Below are positions 48,462 to 57,526 of a stretch of 64,000 nt of DNA, piece after piece (position 1 is the stretch's first letter; the number at the start of each line of letters is the position of its first letter). The notes beneath the pieces are model-generated. The model saw nothing but the letters and a program-made list of their open reading frames with translations, was not told the DNA's origin and did not search any database. The position numbers and the translations under genes are program-made. Source of the stretch: Cucumis sativus (Eukaryota > Streptophyta > Magnoliopsida > Cucurbitales > Cucurbitaceae); assembly GCF_000004075.3 (NCBI RefSeq), contig NC_026657.2:31404408-31468407 (forward strand), given 5' to 3'.

Positions 48462-48467
48462 AATAAA
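48462..48467 (+). terminator. Poly(A) signal of the first PPR gene
   Basis: AATAAA occurs 186 bases after the stop codon. Confidence 0.45.
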
Positions 48468-50687
48468 TGAGTTATGTCAAATGAGGAAATGGAGAATAGT
48501 TGACATGTGGAGGGAGAGTTATCAAGATAAAGTGATTCTGATCTCATACTGTCAAATCCTCTTTCCACAAGCAGCAACAGTAAGAACAAAGCATTAAAAG
48601 GTGAGTTATGTCTTCTAATTTTTTAAAGATAAAACAGATGACCACATTCTCGGTATTGTTTTTGGTAATATATCTTAGTGAATGTGTCTGGTAAGTGTAA
48701 GTGGAACTGGGCGTGGGTGGCCTTAGTTAGCATATAAGTTAATACTATATTTTCTCTTAAAGCAAGTTTGGCAGTAGCAACATGGTCCACTAAAAATTTG
48801 CCTTAGTAAACCTTGGATTTATAGAGAAACCATTAATCCATTTAACATGGCGAAACTGAGATTTCGAGAGATAACTGTTGGCTTCAAATAAATACTGCTT
48901 TAATATCATATCAATGGCACAGTTTTCTTTCTGACATTAATTCCAAAATTCTTTGCTTCAGAGGCCAATATTTTGATCAATGACTATCCAATGTATCCAT
49001 CAAAACTGTTCACTATCGATTTATTATGCTTGTATGAAGAAGCCGGTATAGTTATGGACTTATGGACATAGAGGACCAAGGGGAGAAAATGTTACAAAAA
49101 TCCCACCTTTCTTGGACGGAATTTTGTTATTCTACTTTATATATTCAATTAGATTTTTAGATTTTAGTTTCTTTTTATATGTTCCAAAATTTGCCCTTCT
49201 GGTTTTACCTTTGCCAATTCTCTCGGGAGTTATTTGGAATAGTAAAAGTGCCCAAGATGACAACAATAAGTAGCATGGATATTATGTCGTTAAAATGAGG
49301 CTGTAATAAATTACAAGATATCAATTCTTTTTCTATATTATATGGGTGTTTATCCTTACGTTAACTGTTGCATTAAGAATATCATAGTATGTGTACTACT
49401 AATTTGGGTAGAAAGAGATATTTGCTGGATTGCTCTTGCCATACTTTTTTAGATTAGTATATAGAGTAAATAATATTTGTGAGCTTTGTTTTCAGGTTTG
49501 ATAGCACTAAAAATGTGCCATCTCGCTCCACTTAAATCGTGGTCGTTTCCTAGTTTTTATATTTTTACTTCATGATTTTGTAAGTTTCGAGCACCTAAGA
49601 AGTAGGACCGTAGGACCGTGTTAGAGTCAGAATGGAGTCAAAACATGCCAAAACAGATCTCAAATGCATCAACCGGGTAAAAAGGCGAAGATTACAACTT
49701 TGCCGCTGAGGGCATGGGGCATTTTCCCAAGACTATACTTTTGCTGATGTGCATTGAGTGTCACAATGCTACCTCCACTTGGTGTTTCCTTCCCGAGGAG
49801 AAATTGGATCATCTCTTGAAGAAAGCACAGATTTAACAAACCACACTAACACTGTGATTTGTACAATCAAAACAACAGATAGTGTGGTCGAAAAGAAACA
49901 GTGTTTTTGAAGATAAAAGAACAAATTACAGATTGTCAGATCAGGATTCTTTTTCAATTTTGTTTCGGAACTAAAATTCTTTTTCCCTCCCTAAATTAAT
50001 GGCAGATTTGAGTATGTTGATACATTTTAAAAAGAAGGAAGAAATAATCTTGTCTGTGGATCCCTCTTACTCTTTTGTTTTCCTTATTCAGTGAAGTTGA
50101 CCTTTGTTCCAATACTCTATGAACCAATATAACTTTGAAATAATAATCTTATCTGATTGAATTTGAATAAGTGGAAATTTTATGTTGAGCTCATGTATTT
50201 TGGAGATTTGTAACAAGATAGAGATGGTGATTGTGCATTTTTTTTTAATGTTAATGAAAATTGTATCATTGGATATGTTAGTTTTGATACTTTTATGGCT
50301 AGGTTCATTCAGTTGCTTTATCTTATGGCTGGAGAAGATTGAATTTTGACTAATTTTTGGATATTTAGGTAGTTAAATGTTATATGATCTCCTAGTTTGT
50401 TTTTACAAAATCTAACAATATTTGTTTTGTACTCATCCAAAATTTTAACTTTCGAGTGAAAATGAAATAGAACTTGTTAAAGAATATATATCTTGATAAT
50501 CCACGTATTAACTTTCTTAAAGTTGAAAGTTTGATTTTTTATATTAACTTTCTTAAAGTTGAAAGTTTGATTTTTTATCTTTACACTAGTTAGAACTAAC
50601 AAATCGTAGAAAAGATTCTTTTTGTTAAATGTAATTCTCCATAAATCTATCAAACCCTCCCAAAGGAACTTTCAAATGCTAAAAAAG
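48468..50687. other. Spacer between convergent PPR genes
   Basis: No coding sequence is supported. The DNA is AT-rich and contains a 36-bp tandem duplication near its right end, which is probably inside or just past the 3' untranslated region of the minus-strand PPR gene. A short open frame at 49769-49957 has no family resemblance. Confidence 0.55.
50507..50578 (+). repeat. 36-bp perfect tandem duplication with internal dyad
   Basis: Positions 50507-50542 are repeated exactly at 50543-50578. Each unit contains AACTTTCTTAAAGTT, whose arms AACTTT and AAAGTT pair around CTT. It lies about 110 bases past the stop of the minus-strand PPR gene, so it may be transcribed in its 3' end. Confidence 0.9.
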
Positions 50688-53600
50688 TCAAATTTGAAAC
50701 TTCCTTCTTCTAATTAAACCCAATTTTTGTTGAAGTACATCACGAGCCAAAACATGCTTTCCCTCCCTATTCAGGCCGAAGATAACTGTCCTGAAGTTAA
50801 TACTACTGGGAGCAATCCCATTGTTGAGCATATCAGATATAATCTCCAATGCTTCTTCAGATCTCCCTGCTTTACACAAACAAGAAATCAGCATTGTATA
50901 AGCTTTAAAATCAGGAGATGGCCCATATTTCTTCATATAATTGAAAACTTTCCATGCTTCACAGACTTTTCCCATGTTCATGTATCCATGTACAATTGCT
51001 GAGTAAGTGGCAATTGATGGTTCGCAACCCTCCTGTAGCATCTTTGCAAGTATTTCCAAAGCTCTTCTTGTTTGTTTCTCCTTAAATGAATAAACTATGA
51101 ATGATGTGTATACGTGTACAGTTGGATTTATTCCGACCTGTTTCATTGAGTTCATCTTTGCCAATGCCTCTTCGGTTCGTCCTGTTTGTAGAAGTCCATA
51201 AACGAGGCTTCCGTAGATGTAGCTATCTAGCTTGGATCTCTCATCCCCTACTACCTCTTCTAGTAATGTCAATGCCTCGTCTAACTTCCTAGCACGGCAA
51301 AGAGCTCGAATGTATAAAGAGTAAGTAAGGGGGATTGAGAAACCAACTTTTCTGAGGTGATCTATGCATTTTTTAGCATCTGAAAGCCTACTGAGTTTGC
51401 ATAAACAACCTAGATATGTTTCTAACAATTCCTTATCGGGAATGTACTTAGAGTGAATCATTTCTTGGAACAAGGTAATGGCTTCATCTACCTTCCTCCG
51501 TTTTGACTCGCAAAGGGACATGATCAAATACTTATACGTATTGGCATTTGGCTTGATGTTGATTTCTTTCATTTCTTCATATGACTTCAATGCAATCTCT
51601 GTAAGACCCGCTCGAGCATATTGCATGATCATGATTGTCCAAGTATATGGAGTTATTGAGCAGCCCCTTCTTCTCATTTCGTAGAAAAGGCTTCTCATGT
51701 GTTTGAAATCTTTCCCGAGCCCGGCGATTTTAATAGCCATGTTGTAAGTTTCTGTAGTATGATTATAACCTGGTTGCTTTCCTACCCATGCAAAAAAGTT
51801 GAATGCAGCACAACCATCCAAACTACATTTGCGCAATATCTCGATAACTAGTTCTGGGCTGAACTCAACGCTGCAGTTTTCCAATGCTTTCTTAATTAGT
51901 TTCCAATCTGTCGAAGATGATAGGATCTTGTAAATTGCATCGAGATCCTCCTCTCTGTAGTTTCTTGGAAGTGTCTCCAAATGACAAGTGACACTTGTTG
52001 GTTTGGAGTGCTTAAAGTTCACCTCCATGCCAAGATCTTTTATCGTGGGTGCGTCGTTTTCTCTATTTATCTCATCTTCTTGTGGAAAGAGTTCAACGAT
52101 ACTTTTCATTTTCTTTACTTTCTCTAAACAGATTACATCTCCATTTTTCTCCATGTAAGACACTACTGATCGAAATAATTTGTCAGGGATGACAATATTC
52201 AATTCCTGCATCTCATTTAGAACCTTGACTATCTCGTCGGTTCTTGAAATCCTAAAAAGCTCCCTGATGAAGACTGAACAGGATTTCCATGTAGGCTTGT
52301 TTTCCATGGTTCTGAAAACATTCCATGCTTCAGTTATACGGTTTTGGCGGACATTACCAACAACCACTGTCATGATTGCCACTGTATCTAATTCGATACC
52401 TTTCTCCAGCATCTCCTTATAAAGCTCAAAGCCTTTCTCATACTCAGCCAAACTAAAGAGATGTTGCATAAGTTGTGTGTAAGTTGAAGTCGTAGGAAAA
52501 TACCCCATTTCTTTCATGTTTTGAAACAGATCAAGAGCCTTCGAAACTTCATTTTTCCTTAAATACCAATTAATGATAATGCCATATATCTTACCATCAA
52601 CATCACCTTTCCTCTTTATAATATTGATCAGTTCCAACGCATCCTCAATACGATTAGCACGACAGAGTCCTCCAATCAGAATCTCAAAGTATTCGGAGTC
52701 TAGTACTATACCTTTACTATTGAGGTCACGAATGAACTCTAGAGCTTCTTTAATTCTCCTGGAAATGCAGAAACTCTTGAGAATATAATGATACACATCA
52801 CGTTCTTGAACATTAAACAACGCTACCATGTCCTTTGCAATGTCAAGAACAGAGGCTGTGTCTCCTGATCCAGCAAGAGAACTCAACAGCATCTTGCACA
52901 TTTTCATGTCAACAACGCTAATTCCTTTCTTGGCCATCTCTTGGTAAAACTCCATGGCAAGTTCAGGCTTTCCAGCAGCAGAGAGTGAACAGATTAAAGT
53001 CTTGTAAACAACCCCATCTGGTTCACAGCCACTTTCCTTCATCTTACTGTAAACCATCAAGGATTTTCCAGTTAACTTTGCATTGCCATAGAGAGAAATG
53101 AGAATGGTCCAAGTCTTGATATCCTTTAGCAAAGAGTAACTCTCCATTTCCTCCAATAACTTGTCAATGAGCTTGAAATCTCTAGCTTCACCAGCTATGC
53201 TAAGCACTGTGTTGAAAACATTAGTTGTACATTGAAACCCATCTCTGGATTTCACCCAATTGAAGAACCCAAGAGCCAAATGTGGGAATTTAAAACACCT
53301 CTTCAGAACTTTCTCCACAATCTCAGAACTGAACATAACATCCAAATTTCCCAATCTCTCTTCCATCGAAACCAACCCATTTCCACCACGAATGACGGCT
53401 GTAATTTCATGAACAACCGAACTAACATCATTTTCTTCCAAGACAACCAACTGGGTACCTTCAGTTTCTTGCTCAGCATTTTTACAAACATCTGGGGCGC
53501 CAGGTAAGTGTTCTTCCCCATTCAAAAACTCCCCTTCTGGACTTCCTTTCAACCCCAAATCCCGAAAGGATATCTTATCATGAACACAACTTTCAGAACC

Positions 53601-53816
53601 CAAAATCTCAGTAATCTCATTGAAGAGCGACCTGAAGCTTGAAGAAGCATCAACCGCTTCCGGGTACTGAGATTTTTGGGTTCCACCTGAAGAAGAAGAA
53701 GAAGAAGAAGAACCTTTTCGTTTCCTTATAAAAGTCGAAAAACGAAGAAAATTAAGAGTTGAATTTGAATATGGAGAACGGAGACGAATTAGCCTCCGCA
53801 TTCTTACGGGGATCAT
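50688..53816 (-). CDS. Long P-type pentatricopeptide repeat protein (At5g06400-like), mitochondrial
   Basis: A single frame of 1042 codons with no intron. The first 60 residues are Arg/Ser-rich and lack acids (MIPVRMRRLIRLRSPYSNS), followed by RKRKG and eight Ser encoded by a GAA/TTC repeat. This is a plausible mitochondrial presequence. PPR units occupy two blocks, about residues 190-560 and 690-1030. They are separated by a polar linker (about 590-640) and a second copy of the entry motif (FPHLALGFFNWVKSRDGFQ in block one, CAAFNFFAWVGKQPGYNH in block two). This suggests an old internal duplication. No E/DYW tail, so P class; likely role in organellar RNA processing, target unknown. The Arabidopsis match At5g06400 (about the same length) is from recall. 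ATG 53816 is only 104 bases from a tRNA gene on the other side. Confidence 0.9.
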   Translation of the reverse strand: MIPVRMRRLIRLRSPYSNSTLNFLRFSTFIRKRKGSSSSSSSSGGTQKSQYPEAVDASSSFRSLFNEITEILGSESCVHDKISFRDLGLKGSPEGEFLNGEEHLPGAPDVCKNAEQETEGTQLVVLEENDVSSVVHEITAVIRGGNGLVSMEERLGNLDVMFSSEIVEKVLKRCFKFPHLALGFFNWVKSRDGFQCTTNVFNTVLSIAGEARDFKLIDKLLEEMESYSLLKDIKTWTILISLYGNAKLTGKSLMVYSKMKESGCEPDGVVYKTLICSLSAAGKPELAMEFYQEMAKKGISVVDMKMCKMLLSSLAGSGDTASVLDIAKDMVALFNVQERDVYHYILKSFCISRRIKEALEFIRDLNSKGIVLDSEYFEILIGGLCRANRIEDALELINIIKRKGDVDGKIYGIIINWYLRKNEVSKALDLFQNMKEMGYFPTTSTYTQLMQHLFSLAEYEKGFELYKEMLEKGIELDTVAIMTVVVGNVRQNRITEAWNVFRTMENKPTWKSCSVFIRELFRISRTDEIVKVLNEMQELNIVIPDKLFRSVVSYMEKNGDVICLEKVKKMKSIVELFPQEDEINRENDAPTIKDLGMEVNFKHSKPTSVTCHLETLPRNYREEDLDAIYKILSSSTDWKLIKKALENCSVEFSPELVIEILRKCSLDGCAAFNFFAWVGKQPGYNHTTETYNMAIKIAGLGKDFKHMRSLFYEMRRRGCSITPYTWTIMIMQYARAGLTEIALKSYEEMKEINIKPNANTYKYLIMSLCESKRRKVDEAITLFQEMIHSKYIPDKELLETYLGCLCKLSRLSDAKKCIDHLRKVGFSIPLTYSLYIRALCRARKLDEALTLLEEVVGDERSKLDSYIYGSLVYGLLQTGRTEEALAKMNSMKQVGINPTVHVYTSFIVYSFKEKQTRRALEILAKMLQEGCEPSIATYSAIVHGYMNMGKVCEAWKVFNYMKKYGPSPDFKAYTMLISCLCKAGRSEEALEIISDMLNNGIAPSSINFRTVIFGLNREGKHVLARDVLQQKLGLIRRRKFQI

Positions 53817-53919
53817 CTCTTCGAATTCGTTTCCAGTGAATCAATGAAATTGTTCGAGTATTATGAAAAAGATTGATTTATATTAAATATAATCAAAAGG
53901 GACCCAATCGTCCACAGTG

Positions 53920-53992
53920 GCGCTCGTGGCCTAATGGATAAGGCGTCTGACTTCTAATCAGACGATTGTGGGTTCGAGTCCCACCGAGCGTG
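53920..53992 (+). tRNA. tRNA-Arg (anticodon TCT)
   Basis: The acceptor arms GCGCTCG and CGAGCGT pair (one G-U at the end), with discriminator G. The D-arm reads TGGCCTAATGGATAAGGC. The anticodon stem TCTGA/TCAGA encloses CTTCTAA, giving anticodon TCT. The T-arm contains GGTTCGAGTCC. It decodes AGA. There is no intron and CCA is not encoded. A CCAAT-like CAA lies just upstream and a TTTT run about 30 bases downstream, fitting RNA polymerase III transcription. Confidence 0.97.
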
Positions 53993-54104
53993 ACCTCATC
54001 AAATTCACGCATTAATTTCAATTTTACAATTTAGAAATTTGATCTCTTATGATTGCAATATTACATTTTTAACCCTTTCTATTTTTATGAGCCATTTTCA
54101 AAGC

Positions 54105-54111
54105 TATAAAA
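54105..54111 (+). promoter_or_regulatory. TATA box of the Fra a 1-associated-type gene
   Basis: TATAAAA lies 88 bases before the start codon at 54199. It predicts a transcript start around 54135-54145 and a leader of about 60 bases. Confidence 0.6.
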
Positions 54112-54198
54112 ACTCAAGCCGTGGCGCTCAAGAAAAACTCCACTCTAAGAGAGAATCTTGTGGCGTTGAGGAAGGTTCGCGATATCCGAGCTTCGAAA

Positions 54199-57100
54199 AT
54201 GGGATGGGTCTGGAGAGACGACACCGACGATTCGGATTCATTCGCTGCCGATGCCGATAAGTTCAATAATTCCACCTCTCCGTCATCCAGCGATTGGTGT
54301 TCGACAAGAAATGTGGTGAGGTCGCACTGCAAGACCGAGGAGGTTGAGCCCGGAAAATTCGTCAGGAAGTGTGAGAGAACCGAGGAGATTCTCAGAGACT
54401 GCATTGGAAGGTATGTGCGTGTGTGTTTCTCCTATTTTTGTTTTTCCTCTCGCTGCTTGTTTTAGACACATGTTGTCTTTTGATTATGGAAGTGTGTTTC
54501 CTACGATAGTGTGAAGGAACAGATGAACTGTTTGGTTCTGTTTGTTGTAGATAGAAAGGAAATTGTTGAACTTGGGTTTCATTGACTTGGAATCAAATGG
54601 GTGTTGCCTTCAGTTCCACATGGGTGTAGTTTCTTTGGATATATCACAGATGTAAATTTAAAAGTATATTGTGATTGTGAAAGGCAAAGCCTAGTTCTTG
54701 CAGTTTGTTAATTGAACTATGGAGTCATTTTGAGAGTAATTCAAAGTGTCAATCTTTCTGAAACCTGTGGTGAAAAGGGGGCAAAAGGCGGAAGCATTTG
54801 GGTTCTTGAGGAAGAGCCACTTTTTCAAAGGAGGTAGATTAACACTTATCCGGTCTGTCTTATCTGACATTCTTAGTTACTTACTGTTTTTGTTTAGGGT
54901 GCGTGTTTGGTTAGCAAGGCTATTGAGAAGATGATGAGAGATTTTCAGTGGGAGTTGGTTGATGCCGAGAGGGTGGTTTTCAATTTTGTGAGGTGGGATG
55001 TGGTCTCAAAACCTTTGGCCTTGGGAGGTTTGGGTTAGATTAATGGGTGCTTATTGTCGTTCATTACCGGACTATTTTTTTCTTCTGTAATCATGATGTT
55101 GGTTTGATCATATTTTCGTTCATTTGAGGGTTATGGGGACTTGAACCTTCGATCAAGAAGGAGTACATGTGAACTATCTTTGAGCTATACTCACCTTAGC
55201 CCTTGGGTTTGATCCTATTGGTTCGGGGTTTGTTTCTTTAGTTAGTGTTTGACAGTGTATACTTTCTTCTGTGTGGGATTAGGTCTTGTACATTCTTTCA
55301 TTTTCCTCAGTGAAAGCTTGGTTTCTTACCAAAAAAAAAATCACGACCTACCCCACTTATTGAGATCACTAGGGATTTTGGCACCAAGATAGAAGATTTG
55401 TTTTATCCTTTTTTGAGTTGTTTCAGACATTCTCCTTGTCTGCTTTAACTTCACAATTTCACATGCATGTGCACGTTTGGCTTCCTTCTAGATCTTTCTT
55501 CCAAATTATGAAAATTCATTAAAATAAGGGATCCAAAATTTTCATTTTTGTATTTGCCACTAAATAAATGTTCTTAACATTTTTTTCTTAAAAGTTGGAT
55601 TTTAATGTTTTGGAAAAACAAGAATGAAAGGAAGGAACTGATGAATGAAGAGAAAAAAGACAAGGGAGTAACTGAAAATAGATCTTGGAATATGAGAAGG
55701 ATGAGAAAGATTAAGGGGGATGCGAAATTAGAGGGTTGAAATGTTTTTCTTTAATCCTTTCTTAATTGAGGTGAAACTTCTAAATAATTATTGTCAAAAG
55801 ATTACGGCCAAGATCATTTGTTGATCTTAGACCAGGGATTCTTCTCACTAAGGGGGCTTTTGGCACCCAAGTTGAGTTGAGTAAAGTTGGGTGGGTAAAA
55901 AAAACACATCTATCACTTAGGAGTACCAATAGTTCAAGAGGTTATCCTCTCGTTATTCATGTTAACTCACCTTTCTCACTTATTAACTCAAATTTCGTTA
56001 TTTGTGTCGACTCTCTCAATTACTCACTCCTATATTAATTACCAACGCAACTCAATTCTCCAAAAAAAAACTTTAAGAATATCTGTAACCAATAATTGGT
56101 GTGAAGTTATGACTATTTGCATGTAAGCTTCATAAGGACATGCTTAGTTCCTAGAGAAAGAACTATACTTGATTGTTGAATCAGAATGTATTGGTCCGAA
56201 GGTCAATCTTCTTTGTAGTTCATTGGGAGGTGATTTCTTCTTCTCCTATTGGGCTTAAGCTGTCAATATTCCTAGCCCATTCATCAATTAGTTGAATTAC
56301 CATTCTATTCTTTGATTTGGGGCTCCTCCATTGGTACAATACATGCTTCTGCTTCATACTTGTAAGTGTAGTTATGGTTATTATTTATAGTAACAATTAC
56401 ATATCTCGTGATAAAGGATCATTGTGATTGTTTTGTTTAGCTCCTGAAGGGAGGTAACATATTAATTTCGTTAGGGTTTTGAGGCAAAAGCACCAAGAGC
56501 TCAAAGGATAATCTTTATTCATAACGAAAACTAATGGCTAAAGGCCAATTTATACCTAAGCTTCCGGTGAAGGTAACCTAAGTAGCCAGTCACAAAATAG
56601 CGAAACAACAAATGAAAACATAACTAAGCTAACCAAAATAAAGGTTAACACTGAAGAAGTACAATAAAAGGAGGGTGTTTAAAACTATCACATCAGGTTT
56701 TCTTCTTTTGCGCTAAAATATCCTACTGGTGATATGGTATATGTTGCACTTTAATTTACACGACTAGATATTTAGCCAAAAGAACGAAGAAGTGGCTGAA
56801 TATAAGTTCCTAATGTTTAAGGCCTTTTCTATTTGATTCCTATTGTTTAAGAAGTTTTTACATATCTTATGTTTTAACATTCTTCGGTTCAGCCCCTTCA
56901 TCGTTGGGGAATGTTACAATTTGGTAATGATAATTTTACACTGCATAGACAGAAATTTAGAAGAAAAACAAAAGGTTGGGCTGTATTAATGATACAAATG
57001 ATATGACTAAATGTTGGTTGCATCATTTTTGTACAGGCCAACCGAAGTGATAAAGTCCAACAAGGAAATTACGGAAGAGGATGTAACAGATCAGATGGTC

Positions 57101-57418
57101 AATAGGTCATTCTCGTTGGGATCGTCACCATCAGAACATCGACCCCTTGATTTCCCTGGGCTCCGTAGTGATATTGATGCCATTGAACAGAGTCTCTTTG
57201 GTAGCATGAAAGGGTTCTTTGAAGCAGCTGAAGAGATTAAGAATGGTTTCTTTGGTTCTTTAAGAGATCCACCCCTATTCAACAGAGATTCGTCGTCCTC
57301 CGCATCGATGAGACGTGGTATACCCATTGAAGAAGATCATGATCCAGTGTTCTTCTACAACCCAAAAGAGCCCGATTCTGGTCACGTTGACCTATCTGGA
57401 TTGGCCAGGGATGTCTAA
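54199..57418 (+). CDS. Fra a 1/Mal d 1-associated-type protein
   Basis: Two exons, 54199-54410 and 57037-57418, joined in frame (AG|G) across a 2626-base intron, encode 197 residues. The protein opens MGWVWRDDTDDSD, the signature of small plant proteins first described as partners of PR-10 allergens in strawberry and apple. Other conserved parts are SDWCSTRNVVRSHC, VEPGKFVRKCERTEEILRDC, LDFPGLRSDIDAIEQSLFGSM and the C-terminal HVDLSGLARDV. No enzyme motif, signal peptide or membrane segment is seen. The frame stays open upstream to 54121 without another ATG, so MGWVW is the natural start. The biochemical role is unknown; the link with PR-10 binding is only the family name. The intron carries LINE, tRNA-like and MITE-like remnants. 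Confidence 0.85.
54765..55345 (+). mobile_element. Internally deleted LINE copy in the intron
   Basis: With frame breaks, the plus strand reads FFKGGRLTLIRSVLSDILSY, IEKMMRDFQWE and WDVVSKPLALGGLG, the C-terminal part of a LINE reverse transcriptase. The zf-RVT and C-terminal coding parts are missing. The family's 3' tail (TTGTACATTCTTTCATTTTC, then GTGAAAGC and an A-run at 55331-55340) closes the copy. A tRNA-like segment at about 55135-55200 lies inside. Confidence 0.7.
55855..56072. repeat. Possible MITE-like repeat in the intron
   Basis: The left part GGCACCCAAGTTGAGTTGAG is partly inverted on the right as CAACGCAACTCAATTCTCC. Internal words are shared with 8826-8998 in the opposite sense. 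It resembles a small inverted-repeat element; exact ends and a target duplication were not established. Confidence 0.35.
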
Positions 57419-57520
57419 ATGCCCTAAATGAACCTGATCGCCCCTTTCTTTTTCTGATGTTAGATACTACGGGTACACAGTATATTGTCTTTAATTTTGG
57501 TGGCTGTACATTTGGTAATC

Positions 57521-57526
57521 AATAAA
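57521..57526 (+). terminator. Poly(A) signal of the Fra a 1-associated-type gene
   Basis: AATAAA lies 103 bases after the stop codon. Confidence 0.55.

Larger units (their letters stand above)
53817..54198. promoter_or_regulatory. Compact divergent promoter region containing a tRNA gene
   Basis: Only 382 bases separate the start codons of the leftward PPR gene and the rightward Fra a 1-associated-type gene, and a tRNA-Arg gene occupies 73 of them. A TATA box TATAAAA at 54105-54111 suits the rightward gene, with transcription expected from about 54140. No comparable TATA box is seen for the PPR gene within 53817-53919, so its promoter probably overlaps the tRNA gene. Confidence 0.55.

Noticed and set aside
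50727-53507. Several plus-strand open frames opposite the long PPR gene
   Set aside because: They are shadows of the minus-strand coding frame, with no family resemblance.
56480-56700. Stretch resembling part of an LTR retrotransposon
   Set aside because: No terminal repeat pair, primer-binding site or protein motif could be found.
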